Assembly: GCA_965261925.1 (NCBI GenBank)
Contig: OZ253486.1
Span: forward strand, 1,426,001-1,490,000
Source of the DNA: Bin87 sp965261925
GTDB taxonomy: Bacteria > Chloroflexota > Dehalococcoidia > Lucifugimonadales > UBA3495
Reading direction: 5' to 3'
DNA length: 64,000 bases
The stretch's first letter is position 1; each line of letters begins with the position of its first letter. Below the pieces are notes generated by a model. It was not told the origin of the DNA, did not search any database, and saw nothing but the letters and a program-made list of their open reading frames with translations. Shown here piece by piece: positions 7,532 through 15,755 of the stretch. Made by a program: the position numbers and the translations under genes.

Positions 7532-7906
7532 GTGACCACCCACCAGTATCAACAAGCCAGCGAGCATTTCTTGGCGCAGGCCAGACAGGAACTCGCCTAC
7601 GCCGATCTCCCGCAGGCATCCGAGAAGGGATGGGGCGCCACCGCCCAAATCCTCAAGGCGGTCGCCGAGCAGCGCGGCTGGGACCACAGCCGGCACCGAC
7701 ACCACCTCGTCACCGTCAGCCGGCTCCGGGCTGAGACCGGAGCCGGAGACATACGCCGCCTGTTCAACACCGCCAGTGCCTTGCACGAGAACTTCTACGA
7801 GAACACGATGCAGACTTTCGAAGTCGCAGAAGGACTCGACGACGTCGAGGCCTTGATGGACAAGCTAATACCTTTACTGAGCCAGACGGAGTCTCGGCCA
7901 CTCTGA
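7532..7906 (+). CDS. PaREP1/HEPN-like protein
   Basis: This 124-residue helical protein has the signature DLPQASEKGWGATAQILKAVA, then RGWDHSRHRHHL and ASALHENFYE. This matches the PaREP1 group of HEPN-like proteins, small helical proteins of unknown function common in archaea and some bacteria. Two relatives lie at 52711-53618 and share QA(S/G)EKGWGA, RGW and LHxNFYE. The frame extends upstream into the repeat, but AGGAG at 7521-7525 sits 6 nt before the GTG that I take as the start. It forms the second unit of the repeat-bounded island ahead of rpsL. Confidence 0.7.
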   Translation: MTTHQYQQASEHFLAQARQELAYADLPQASEKGWGATAQILKAVAEQRGWDHSRHRHHLVTVSRLRAETGAGDIRRLFNTASALHENFYENTMQTFEVAEGLDDVEALMDKLIPLLSQTESRPL

Positions 7907-7912
7907 CCCGTC

Positions 7913-7940
7913 GAGTAGCGAAATTTCCCCAAGTTGAAAC
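7913..7940 (+). repeat. island repeat, right copy (half-palindrome)
   Basis: GAGTAGCGAAATTTCC reads on the plus strand, followed by CCAAGTTGAAAC. It is the mirror arrangement of the left copy and lies 7 nt after the stop of the PaREP1-like gene and 10 nt before the str-operon -35. Confidence 0.85.
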
Positions 7941-7949
7941 GGTGTTCGG

Positions 7950-7979
7950 TTGACACAGTGCGGCAACTGGCAGTAACAT
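7950..7979 (+). promoter_or_regulatory. str operon promoter
   Basis: A consensus TTGACA (7950-7955) is followed after 18 nt by TAACAT (7974-7979). Transcription would begin about 40 nt before rpsL, and AAAGGAAG precedes its ATG. This is the only strong promoter seen ahead of the ribosomal run. Confidence 0.65.
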
Positions 7980-8026
7980 CGTTTACCGCCGCGCTGGAGA
8001 TACCCCACGGCGACAAAGGAAGCTTT

Positions 8027-8437
8027 ATGCCTACTGTCAATCAACTGGTACGCAAGGGTCGGAAGCCCATCCGCAAAAAGACCAAGGCGCCGGCGCTGCA
8101 TTGGGTGCAGAACTCCCTGCGGAACCGCACGAAGTGGGGTCCCGGGTGCCCGCAGCGGCGGGGCGTTTGCATCCAGGTGCGCACCATGACTCCCAAGAAG
8201 CCGAACTCCGCGCTGCGCAAGATCTGCCGCGTCCGGTTGACCAACGGTGTGGAAGTCACTGCCTACATCGGCGGCGAGGGACACAACCTGCAGGAGCACT
8301 CGGTGGTGCTGATCCGTGGCGGCCGCGTCAAGGACCTGCCCGGAGTACGCTATCACGTGGTCCGAAGCAACTTGGACACCGAAGGTGTAGACGGACGACG
8401 CCAGGGTCGCAGCAAGTACGGAGCTCGTAAAGGCTAA
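8027..8437 (+). CDS. rpsL: 30S ribosomal protein S12
   Basis: S12 (136 residues) sits at the decoding centre. The motifs TPKKPNSALRK, GGEGHNLQEHS and RGGRVKDLPGVRYH are intact. Lys in PKKPN and Lys in RVKDLP are both the streptomycin-sensitive wild type. It is the long form, with about 13 extra residues (around WVQNSLRNRTKWGPG) before CPQRRGVC, as in Firmicutes and many Chloroflexota rather than Proteobacteria. The frame is open upstream, but the start is set by the conserved PTVNQL N-terminus. Confidence 0.98.
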   Translation: MPTVNQLVRKGRKPIRKKTKAPALHWVQNSLRNRTKWGPGCPQRRGVCIQVRTMTPKKPNSALRKICRVRLTNGVEVTAYIGGEGHNLQEHSVVLIRGGRVKDLPGVRYHVVRSNLDTEGVDGRRQGRSKYGARKG

Positions 8438-8469
8438 CCGCGACCCGAACTGAGAAATCAAGCCACCGT

Positions 8470-8489
8470 CACCCCCACCGCCGGGGGTG
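8470..8489 (+). promoter_or_regulatory. hairpin in rpsL-rpsG spacer
   Basis: CACCCCC, a 6-nt loop, and GGGGGTG form a strong 7-bp GC stem followed by GCTCATTTT. It could be a weak attenuator or an mRNA processing or stability element. The short U-run makes full termination unlikely, since rpsG must be expressed. Confidence 0.4.
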
Positions 8490-8519
8490 GCTCATTTTGG
8501 AAAGCAAGGTAGATTTGCC

Positions 8520-8990
8520 ATGTCACGCAGACGTCGAGCCGAACCGAGAATAGTAAAACCCGACCCGCGGTACAACAACGCGGAGTTGGCCAAGTTCATC
8601 AACCGGGTCATGCTCAAGGGCAAAAAGTCCACCGCACAGCGGTTGGTTTACGATGCCCTGGAACTGGTGCGGACCGACATGAGCCAGGACCCCATGGCGG
8701 TGTTTTCCACGGCGCTGCGCAACGCCACTCCTCTGGTTGAGGTGAGGCCCCGCCGAGTCGGCGGCGCGACATACCAGGTTCCGGTGGAACTCCGCACCAG
8801 CCGGAGCGAGGCGCTGGCAATGCGCTGGATCATTCGCGGCGCCCGCGCCCGGAACGGGATGCGCATGGCTCGCGGGCTCGCCAACGAATTCATGGACGCC
8901 GCCCGGGGCGAAGGTTCCGCCGTGCGTCGCAAGGACGAACTGCATCGGATGGCAGAAGCCAACCGGGCCTTCGTACATTACCGCCGCTAA
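8520..8990 (+). CDS. rpsG: 30S ribosomal protein S7
   Basis: S7 (156 residues, the usual length) nucleates the 30S head by binding the 3' domain of 16S rRNA. It shows MSRRRRAE, FINRVMLKGKKSTAQRLVYDAL, VEVRPRRVGGATYQVPVE and the C-terminal MAEANRAFVHYRR. The start follows the conserved SRRR N-terminus. An in-frame codon further upstream inside the hairpin spacer is ignored. In other bacteria S7 represses the str mRNA. Confidence 0.98.
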   Translation: MSRRRRAEPRIVKPDPRYNNAELAKFINRVMLKGKKSTAQRLVYDALELVRTDMSQDPMAVFSTALRNATPLVEVRPRRVGGATYQVPVELRTSRSEALAMRWIIRGARARNGMRMARGLANEFMDAARGEGSAVRRKDELHRMAEANRAFVHYRR

Positions 8991-9005
8991 CCCCCGTAAT
9001 CCGTA

Positions 9006-9033
9006 GTAGGGGCGAATGTTCATTCGCCCCTAC
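9006..9033. repeat. intergenic palindrome GTAGGGGCGAATG/CATTCGCCCCTAC
   Basis: A perfect 13-bp inverted repeat around TT, inside the rpsG-fusA gap. Close relatives occur at 43956, 45473 and 61821. The RNA would fold as a stable hairpin within the str mRNA. Confidence 0.9.
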
Positions 9034-9074
9034 CTGTCTGTCAATCACCCCCCCAACCCTCCCCAGGTACAGGT

Positions 9075-11156
9075 ATGACTGTCGTAACAACCCCTGCCGA
9101 TCAGATTCGAAACATCGGCTTTATCGCACACATCGACGCCGGTAAGACCACGGTCACCGAGCGGGTGCTCTACCTCACCGGCCGCATCCGCAAGGTTGGC
9201 GGCGTGGACGAGGGCACCACGGCCATGGACTGGATGCCGCAGGAGAAGGAACGGGGCATCACCATCACCGCGGCTGCCACTACGGCGTACTGGCGCGACC
9301 ACCAGGTCAACATTATCGACACGCCCGGCCACGTGGACTTCACCGCCGAAGTGGAACGGAGCCTGCGGGTCCTGGACGGGGGCATCGTGGTGCTGGACGC
9401 CGTCGCCGGTGTCCAACCACAGTCGGAAACGGTTTGGCGCCAGGCCGACACGTACAACGTGCCCCGTATCTGCTTCGTCAACAAGATGGACCGGGTGGGG
9501 GCGTCCTACGAGCGCACCATCGAATCCGTCCGACGTCGGCTGAAAGGCAACCCCGTTGCGGTACAGGTACCGATCGGGGAAGAGGACGAATTTCGCGGCG
9601 TGGTCGATCTGATTGAAGGCCAGGCCATTATGTATTCGGACGGGCGCGACGACGTGGCCGACCCGCCGGAACTGATGCCGGTGCCGCCGGAATACGAACG
9701 GGCCTATCAAGATTACCGCCAGGAGATGATCGAGAAGATCGTCGAGACGGACGAGGCCCTGCTCATCAAGTACCTCGAGGGCGAGGACATCTGCGCCGAC
9801 GACCTGCGTTCCGCCCTGCGCTCCGCCACCATCAACCGCCAACTGGTGCCGGTGTTGTGCGGCAGCGCGATGCGGGGCAAGGGCGTCCACCCGCTGCTGG
9901 ACGCGATCATCTGCTACCTGCCATCGCCGCTGGACGTTCCGGCCGTGGAAGGTAAGGTGCCCGACACCGAGACCATGGAAATCCGCGAACCTTTGGACAG
10001 CGAGCCGCTGTCGGCCCTGGCCTTCAAGGTGGTGATCGACCCCTACGTGGGGCGGCTGGTGTTCCTGCGGATCTACTCCGGGAAGGTGGAATCGGGGGCA
10101 GCCGTGCGCAACGTGACCCGGGGGAACCGGGAGCGCATGGGCCGCCTGCTGCGGATGCACGCCAACCACCGGGAGGAGTTGCCGGAAATAACGGCCGGCA
10201 ACATCTGCGCGGCGGTGGGCCTGAAGGACACCTTCACCGGCGACACCATCTGCACCGACCACAAGCCGGTGATCCTGGAACCGCCACACTTCCCCGAGCC
10301 CGTGGTTTCGGTGGCCATTGAGCCGGCCACCCGTGTAGACCAGGACAAGCTCGGCGAGGCGATGCGGAAGTTGTCCGAAGAAGACCCGACCTTCGTGGTG
10401 CGGTTCAACGACGAAACCGGCCAGACCGTCATCTCCGGCATGGGCGAACTGCACCTGGAAGTGCTGGTGGACCGGATGCGGCGGGAGTTCGACGTGGAGG
10501 CCCGCGTGGGCCAGCCCAGGGTCGCCTACCGTGAAACGATCACCAAGGCCATCCGGGTGGAGGGACGCTTTGTGCGCCAGACCGGAGGCCACGGCCAGTA
10601 CGGGCACGTGTGGCTGCAGCTCGAGCCGCAGGAACGCGGCGCCGGCTTTGAGTTCGTTGACGGCACCTCCGGCGGTGTCATCCCCCGAAATTACATCCCG
10701 GCCGTTAGCGCCGGCGTGAAGCAGGCGCTGGACAACGGCCCGTTGGCTGGCTATCCCCTGGTGGACCTGAAGGTCACACTGGTGGACGGCAGCTACCACA
10801 CGGTGGACTCGTCCGAAATGGCCTTCCGTTCCGCAGGCATGATAGCGATGCGGGACGGGACGCGCCGGGCGGCGCCGGTGTTGCAGGAACCCTTCTTCGA
10901 AATGGAGATCGTAACGCCGGGCGAGTATCTCAGCGAAGTGCTGAGCGACCTGGGAGGACGCCGCACCCAGATCCGCAGCATCGAAGGTCAGGACGGCCTT
11001 CAGACCGTGAGCGCCATGATCCCCCTGGGAGAGACGTTCGCGTACACCACGGCGCTGCGGTCCCTGACCCGGGGACGCGCTTCGTACACCATGGAGTTCC
11101 GGCACTACGAGCCGGTGCCGGAGAGCGTGGCCCGGACTCTGGTTACCAACCGGTAG
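9075..11156 (+). CDS. fusA: elongation factor G
   Basis: EF-G (693 residues) is the GTPase that drives translocation on the ribosome and, with RRF, recycling. The G domain has G1 AHIDAGKTT (18-26), switch II DTPGHVDF and G4 NKMD. Domains II-V follow in order, including FVRQTGGHGQYGHV in domain IV and the C-terminal RGRASYTMEFRHYEPVP. It is the third gene of the str operon. The usual next gene, tuf, is missing, and rpsJ follows after 50 nt. Confidence 0.98.
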   Translation: MTVVTTPADQIRNIGFIAHIDAGKTTVTERVLYLTGRIRKVGGVDEGTTAMDWMPQEKERGITITAAATTAYWRDHQVNIIDTPGHVDFTAEVERSLRVLDGGIVVLDAVAGVQPQSETVWRQADTYNVPRICFVNKMDRVGASYERTIESVRRRLKGNPVAVQVPIGEEDEFRGVVDLIEGQAIMYSDGRDDVADPPELMPVPPEYERAYQDYRQEMIEKIVETDEALLIKYLEGEDICADDLRSALRSATINRQLVPVLCGSAMRGKGVHPLLDAIICYLPSPLDVPAVEGKVPDTETMEIREPLDSEPLSALAFKVVIDPYVGRLVFLRIYSGKVESGAAVRNVTRGNRERMGRLLRMHANHREELPEITAGNICAAVGLKDTFTGDTICTDHKPVILEPPHFPEPVVSVAIEPATRVDQDKLGEAMRKLSEEDPTFVVRFNDETGQTVISGMGELHLEVLVDRMRREFDVEARVGQPRVAYRETITKAIRVEGRFVRQTGGHGQYGHVWLQLEPQERGAGFEFVDGTSGGVIPRNYIPAVSAGVKQALDNGPLAGYPLVDLKVTLVDGSYHTVDSSEMAFRSAGMIAMRDGTRRAAPVLQEPFFEMEIVTPGEYLSEVLSDLGGRRTQIRSIEGQDGLQTVSAMIPLGETFAYTTALRSLTRGRASYTMEFRHYEPVPESVARTLVTNR

Positions 11157-11206
11157 CCGAAGCGCGCGCCGGAGAGAACACACAACAGGAGCTAGCGGAT
11201 TAGATT

Positions 11207-11518
11207 ATGGTCGCAAGGCAACAGATGCGGATAATCCTGAAGGCGTTTGACCACAAGATGCTGGACCAGTCCAGCACCCAGATTGTGGAAACCGCCGAAT
11301 TGACCGGCGCCCGAGTGGCGGGCCCGGTGCCACTGCCGACGCAGATACGACGGTTCTGCGTGATCAGAGGGCCCCACGTTGACAAGGATTCTCGCGAGCA
11401 CTTCGAGATCCGGACGCACAAGCGGCTCCTGGACATCATGGAACCCACCAGCAAGACCATCGACGCGCTGACCCGGCTGAACATGCCGGCCGGAGTGGAC
11501 ATTTCAATCAAGCTCTAG
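11207..11518 (+). CDS. rpsJ: 30S ribosomal protein S10
   Basis: S10 (103 residues) belongs to the 30S head and also acts as NusE in antitermination. Typical segments are RIILKAFDHKMLDQSSTQIVE, GPVPLPT and the loop RGPHVDKDSREHFEIRTHKRL. An ATG six codons further in would also work, but the longer N-terminus matches the family. It is separated from rplC by about 250 bp that holds an internal promoter. Confidence 0.97.
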   Translation: MVARQQMRIILKAFDHKMLDQSSTQIVETAELTGARVAGPVPLPTQIRRFCVIRGPHVDKDSREHFEIRTHKRLLDIMEPTSKTIDALTRLNMPAGVDISIKL

Positions 11519-11611
11519 CTTGCAAGCTCCAAACCTGCCGATCTTGTGGCCGGCGCGAGCCGGAATCACGGGTGAGGCGGACGAAACCGAGTACGGACGG
11601 GACCAACGGGC

Positions 11612-11681
11612 TTGAAAGAATAGTGATCCCGTCGTAGAATTGCAGCTCCGGCTGGCGGCTGGCATGAAAGCCACCGCCGCC
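11612..11681 (+). promoter_or_regulatory. internal promoter and structured leader upstream of rplC
   Basis: TTGAAA (11612-11617), 17 nt, TAGAAT (11635-11640) is a near-consensus promoter in the rpsJ-rplC gap. The predicted leader of about 120 nt contains a GC-rich hairpin (GGCGGCTGGC against GCCACCGCC, about 11653-11681). In many bacteria S10-operon leaders are bound by L4. Whether this one is cannot be told from sequence. Confidence 0.6.
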
Positions 11682-11765
11682 ATTTCATCTAACGAATACC
11701 ATCCTCCAACGACCCCCACCAACAAACGATTTCAAACCACCGTCCACCACTCGCAGGCAAAGAAA

Positions 11766-12392
11766 ATGCTCAAGGCGTTCCTCGGCAAGAAAATCGGCAT
11801 GACCCAGGTGTTCAACGACGCCGGTCAGGTGGTGCCCGTAACCGTGATTGAGGCCGGCCCCTGCGCCGTCACCCAGATCCGCACCACGGAGAATGACGGC
11901 CACCAATCGGTCCAGTTGGGATTTGGACGGGTGCGCAAGCCCAACAAGCCTGACGCGGGTCACCTGCGAGGCAGCCAGATCGGCCGCCGCCTCGAAGAGG
12001 TGCGCGCTGACGACACCGGCGAGTACGAGGTGGGCCAGTTGTTTTCGGTGGACATCTTTGAGCCGGGCGAAATTGTTGACGTCATTGGCAAGTCCAAGGG
12101 TAAAGGGTTCGCCGGCACCATGAAACGCCACGGCTTTCACGGCGGTCCCCGCACCCACGGCCAATCGGACCGGCAGCGGGCTCCGGGTTCCATTGGGGGC
12201 GGCACCACGCCGGGCAAGGTCTTCAAGGGACTGAAAATGTCCGGTCACATGGGCAACCGCCGGGTGACCAGCAAGGGGCTGGAAGTGGTCCGGGTGGACG
12301 CCGAACGGAACCTGTTGATGGTCAAGGGCGGCATCCCCGGCGCTCCGAACAGCCCGGTAACGATTCGAAAGACAGGCAAGAGCAGGGCGTAA
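11766..12392 (+). CDS. rplC: 50S ribosomal protein L3
   Basis: L3 (208 residues) is an early assembly protein near the peptidyl transferase centre. It opens with LKAFLGKKIGMTQVF and has the long loop KGFAGTMKRHGFHGGPRTHG and GGGTTPGKVFKGLKMSGHMG. The reading frame is open for 42 codons upstream, but that part is leader, not protein. The start is fixed by the conserved N-terminus, with a weak AGGCAAAG ribosome site. Confidence 0.97.
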   Translation: MLKAFLGKKIGMTQVFNDAGQVVPVTVIEAGPCAVTQIRTTENDGHQSVQLGFGRVRKPNKPDAGHLRGSQIGRRLEEVRADDTGEYEVGQLFSVDIFEPGEIVDVIGKSKGKGFAGTMKRHGFHGGPRTHGQSDRQRAPGSIGGGTTPGKVFKGLKMSGHMGNRRVTSKGLEVVRVDAERNLLMVKGGIPGAPNSPVTIRKTGKSRA

Positions 12393-12455
12393 GCGAACCG
12401 GGCACTCCGGAACGCCCGCCGCGGATGGCCCAGACCTTCAAGGAACCGATCCGAA

Positions 12456-13121
12456 ATGGAACTCCCCGTACTCAACATCAGCGGCAACGCCGTGGACACC
12501 ATCGAGCTGGACGAGGCCGTATTTGACGTGCCGATGAACCAGACCCTGGTTCACCAGGCGATGGTCATCTACCAGCTGAACCAGCGACAGGGCACTCATT
12601 CCACCCGCACCCGCGCCGAAGTGTCGGGCGGCGGCCGGAAGCCCTGGATACAGAAGCATACGGGCCGGGCCCGCCAGGGCAGCATCCGCTCCCCGCAGTG
12701 GCGACACGGCGGCATAGCGTTCGGCCCGAAGCCCCGAGACTACCGAAAGGCCTTGCCTCGCGCGATGCGTCGCAAGGCTTTGCAGTGTGTGCTCTCCGAG
12801 AAAATTCGCGGTGACCGCATGATCTGCATCGACTCCCTGGACAGCATGGACGGGAAGACCAAGACCATGAAGCAGGCCTTGGAGAATCTCAACATCACCG
12901 GGTCGGTGCTGGTGGTCACGGAAGACGCCCAGCAGGGCGTGGCACGGGCCGGCGGCAACCTGAAACAGGTTTGGACACTGCCGTCTGACCTGGTGAACGC
13001 CAACGATGTCCTGAAACGCCAGACCGTCCTGATCACCGTGGGCGCCATCCAGCGGATCGCGGATTTGTGCCAGGCTCCCCGGCACCGGGCCCGCAAGGCG
13101 ACAAGCGAGGTGGCGGAATAA
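12456..13121 (+). CDS. rplD: 50S ribosomal protein L4
   Basis: L4 (221 residues) lines the exit tunnel and, in some bacteria, represses the S10 operon. The tunnel loop STRTRAEVSGGGRKPWIQK and GTGRAR-like RARQGSIRSPQWRHGG are present, as is the C-terminal globular part VLVVTEDAQ...NANDVLKRQTVLIT. The last base of its TAA is the first base of the rplW ATG, so the two are translationally coupled. The final 20 residues form a basic tail. Confidence 0.97.
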   Translation: MELPVLNISGNAVDTIELDEAVFDVPMNQTLVHQAMVIYQLNQRQGTHSTRTRAEVSGGGRKPWIQKHTGRARQGSIRSPQWRHGGIAFGPKPRDYRKALPRAMRRKALQCVLSEKIRGDRMICIDSLDSMDGKTKTMKQALENLNITGSVLVVTEDAQQGVARAGGNLKQVWTLPSDLVNANDVLKRQTVLITVGAIQRIADLCQAPRHRARKATSEVAE

Positions 13122-13405
13122 TGCACATCAGCGAAGTCCTCCTGCGCCCGACCATTACCGAAAAGAGCACCCTGCTGCAGGAAGTGGGCCAGTACACCTT
13201 TGTAATCGCTCCCCGGGCGAACAAGACGATGGTCAAGCAGGCGGTCCAGGAAAACTTCAACGTCACGGTCCTCAGCGTCAATATCACGCGCAATCACGGC
13301 AAGCGCAAGCGGTATGGCCCGCGCTACAAGAAGCAGCCCGACGTGAAGAAAGCCGTGGTCACGTTGCAGGCCGGCGACCGCATCGAACTGATTGAAGGCC
13401 TGTAG
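13121..13405 (+). CDS. rplW: 50S ribosomal protein L23
   Basis: L23 (94 residues) sits at the tunnel exit and docks trigger factor and SRP. The hallmarks are LLRPTITEKSTLLQE, YTFVIAPRANKTMVKQAVQENFNV and the basic loop NHGKRKRYGPRYKKQPDVKKA. It starts within the stop codon of rplD (TAATG), with GAGGTGG just before it. Confidence 0.97.
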   Translation: MHISEVLLRPTITEKSTLLQEVGQYTFVIAPRANKTMVKQAVQENFNVTVLSVNITRNHGKRKRYGPRYKKQPDVKKAVVTLQAGDRIELIEGL

Positions 13406-13441
13406 CCAACCCGTCGCACGCCGACATCGCGAGCTGAACCC

Positions 13442-14278
13442 ATGCCATTGAAAAATCTCCGCCCCATAACCCCCGGCACTCGAAACGCGGTGCGTCCCTC
13501 TTTCGAGGAGATCACCACCAAGAAGCCGGAGAAGTCGCTGTTGGAACCGCTGCAGAAGCGCGGCGGGCGCAACAACAAAGGCCGCATCACGGCATACCAC
13601 CGGGGCGGCGGCGCCCGGCGCATGTACCGGCGCATCGACTTCAAGCGACGCAAGGATGGCGTGCCGGCGACGGTCAAGACCATCGAGTACGACCCGAACC
13701 GGACCACGCGGATCGCGCTGCTGCACTACGCCGACGGCGAGAAGGCGTACATCCTGGCGCCGGTGAACCTGTCCGTCGGAGACAAGGTGCAGTCCGGGTC
13801 CGACGCTGAAATCAGCCCCGGCAACACGCTCCCGCTGCGCAATATCCCCACCGGTACCGTGGTGCACAACCTTGAGTTGACGCCCGGCCGGGGTGGACAG
13901 TTGGTACGCGGGGCCGGCACCGGAGCGCAGGTGCTGTCCCGAGAGGGCGACTACGTGCTGATCCGGCTGCCCTCGGGCGAGATGCGCCGCATCCTGCTGA
14001 ACTGCAGGGCCAGCGTCGGTCAGCTATCCAACCCGGACCACAAGAACGAAAGCCTGGGCAAGGCCGGCGCGAAGCGCCACCTGGGCCGCCGTCCCCACGT
14101 TCGGGGCGTCGCCAAGAACCCGGTGGACCATCCCCACGGCGGCGGCGAAGGCCGTTCGCCCATCGGGATGCCCGGCCCCAAGTCGCCCACCGGCAAGCCC
14201 ACCCTGGGTCACAAGACTCGCAACAAGAAGAAGACCTCCAGTCGGTTCATCGTCCGCGGACGCCGCTGGCGGAGGTAG
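13442..14278 (+). CDS. rplB: 50S ribosomal protein L2
   Basis: L2 (278 residues) contacts the peptidyl transferase centre and the subunit bridge. It has GRNNKGRITAYHRGGGARRMYR, GAGTGAQVLSREGDYV and the C-terminal KNPVDHPHGGGEGRSPIG, which contains the conserved His needed for activity. Length and ends are standard. Confidence 0.98.
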   Translation: MPLKNLRPITPGTRNAVRPSFEEITTKKPEKSLLEPLQKRGGRNNKGRITAYHRGGGARRMYRRIDFKRRKDGVPATVKTIEYDPNRTTRIALLHYADGEKAYILAPVNLSVGDKVQSGSDAEISPGNTLPLRNIPTGTVVHNLELTPGRGGQLVRGAGTGAQVLSREGDYVLIRLPSGEMRRILLNCRASVGQLSNPDHKNESLGKAGAKRHLGRRPHVRGVAKNPVDHPHGGGEGRSPIGMPGPKSPTGKPTLGHKTRNKKKTSSRFIVRGRRWRR

Positions 14279-14328
14279 AAACCCAACCCTCGTGCCGCCC
14301 AGCGGCGCGACAGGCAGCGTTTGTCATC

Positions 14329-14613
14329 ATGTCTAGATCAGTAAAAAAGGGACCGTACGTCCACCCCAAGTTGCTCAAGAAGGTCAACCGGGTTCGCGAA
14401 TCCGGCGAGGCCACCGTTATCCGAACTTGGTCGCGGGATTCGATGATCATGCCCGAAATGGTCGGGCTGAACTTCGGCGTCCACGATGGCCGGCGTCATG
14501 TTCCGGTGTTCATCACCGAGAACATGGTGGGGCATCGCCTGGGCGAATTCGCGCCGACGCGAACCTATCGCGGGCACATTGCCCGGTCGGAACGCGCGAG
14601 CAGGGTGAGGTGA
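14329..14613 (+). CDS. rpsS: 30S ribosomal protein S19
   Basis: S19 (94 residues) forms the 30S head with S13 and touches tRNA in the A site. It reads SRSVKKGPYVHPKLLKKV at the start, then TWSRDSMIMPEMVGLNFGVHDGR and GHRLGEFAPTRTYRGH. rplV follows only 4 nt after its stop. Confidence 0.98.
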   Translation: MSRSVKKGPYVHPKLLKKVNRVRESGEATVIRTWSRDSMIMPEMVGLNFGVHDGRRHVPVFITENMVGHRLGEFAPTRTYRGHIARSERASRVR

Positions 14614-14617
14614 CGTC

Positions 14618-14962
14618 ATGCCAGCCGTGCGAGCAATGGCCAAGCAGGTGGGGGCCTCGCCCAAGCGTCTCAAGCCGATCATGGACGCGGTTCGCGGCAT
14701 GAGCGTCAACCAGGCCCTCGATCACCTGAGCCTGATGACCTCTCCCTGGGCGCGGTCGGTGGCCAAGGTGGTCCAGTCGGCGGCATCCAACGCCGAGAAT
14801 AACGAGTTCATGAACCGGAGCGAGTTGCGCATTACGCGCATATCAGCGGACCAGGCGCGCCCGCTGAAGCGTTTCCGCCCCCGCGCCAGAGGCCGGATTG
14901 GACGGGTTACCCGCCGCTCCAGCCACATCATCATCGAAGTGGACGAGATACAGGAGAGCTAA
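14618..14962 (+). CDS. rplV: 50S ribosomal protein L22
   Basis: L22 (114 residues) reaches into the exit tunnel with a beta-hairpin. The family pattern AVRAMAKQVGASPKRLKPIMDAVRG, SAASNAENN and the loop end RARGRIGRVTRRSSHIIIEV is present. The macrolide-contact loop has no obvious insertion or deletion. The rpsC start lies 4 nt downstream. Confidence 0.97.
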   Translation: MPAVRAMAKQVGASPKRLKPIMDAVRGMSVNQALDHLSLMTSPWARSVAKVVQSAASNAENNEFMNRSELRITRISADQARPLKRFRPRARGRIGRVTRRSSHIIIEVDEIQES

Positions 14963-14965
14963 CTC

Positions 14966-15703
14966 ATGGGACACAAGACCCATCCCTTGGGCTTCCGGCT
15001 GGGCATCATCAAGGATTGGCGGACTCACTGGTACGCCAACAGCGGCGCACAGTACCGGGCCGGCGTGCAGCAGGACCTTACGCTGCGGCGCACGATTCAC
15101 CGCGAGTACTCTGCCTTCTCGGATGCCGGCATTGCGAAGATCGAGATTGACCGCACGGCCCAGGAAACCATCATTAACATCCATTCGGCGAGGCCCGGTA
15201 TCCTGATCGGCCGCGATGGCGACCGGGTCAAGGGGCTCCGTGCCCGTTTGGAGAACATGTCTCCCGGCATGCTCCGGCTGAACATCATCGAGATCGAACA
15301 GCCGGAACTGGACCCGTACCTCGTTGGCCGGAACATCGCGGACCAACTGAGCCGTCGCGTGGCCTACCGTCGCGCCATGCGCCAGGCCGCCCTGCGCACG
15401 ATGCAGGCTGGCGCCGAGGGCATCAAGATCATCACCAAGGGCCGGATCTCCGGCGCGGAGATCGCCCGCACCGAGAAGTTGATGATGGGCCGGGTGCCGC
15501 TGCACACGCTGCGAGCCGACATCAATTATGCGCTGTCCGAAGCGGGCACCGCCATGGGGCGCATCGGCATCAAGGTATGGATCTACAGGGGCCAGATCAT
15601 GCCGCCGGCCGCCGAAGACGATGGCGAGCTGGAAAGCATCGAGTTCCGCGTCACCAGCCAGGACACTGAAGCCGAGCTGCAGGCCGCGGAGTTGGAGAAC
15701 TAG
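14966..15703 (+). CDS. rpsC: 30S ribosomal protein S3
   Basis: S3 (245 residues) helps form the mRNA entry channel. It opens MGHKTHPLGFRLGIIKDW. The KH domain carries IHSARPGILIGRDGDRVKGLR, and the C-terminal domain has AEGIKIITKGRISGAEIAR and GRIGIKVWIYRGQIMP. A short acidic tail (ELESIEF...TEAELQAAELEN) follows. Confidence 0.98.
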   Translation: MGHKTHPLGFRLGIIKDWRTHWYANSGAQYRAGVQQDLTLRRTIHREYSAFSDAGIAKIEIDRTAQETIINIHSARPGILIGRDGDRVKGLRARLENMSPGMLRLNIIEIEQPELDPYLVGRNIADQLSRRVAYRRAMRQAALRTMQAGAEGIKIITKGRISGAEIARTEKLMMGRVPLHTLRADINYALSEAGTAMGRIGIKVWIYRGQIMPPAAEDDGELESIEFRVTSQDTEAELQAAELEN

Positions 15704-15755
15704 CGTCGGTGACGGATTGGTTCTTTCGTGACGAATAGATTGGGAGTTTGGCGCA

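Noticed and set aside
6222..7940. A CRISPR array suggested by repeated GTTGAAA and GAAATTTC motifs
   Set aside because: Only three or four copies in mixed orientation at gene-length spacing, with no regular spacers and no cas genes.
9045..11183. A 712-codon open frame on the minus strand across fusA
   Set aside because: It is an exact antisense shadow of EF-G in a high-GC region, with His/Arg/Gly-rich nonsense composition and no start signals.
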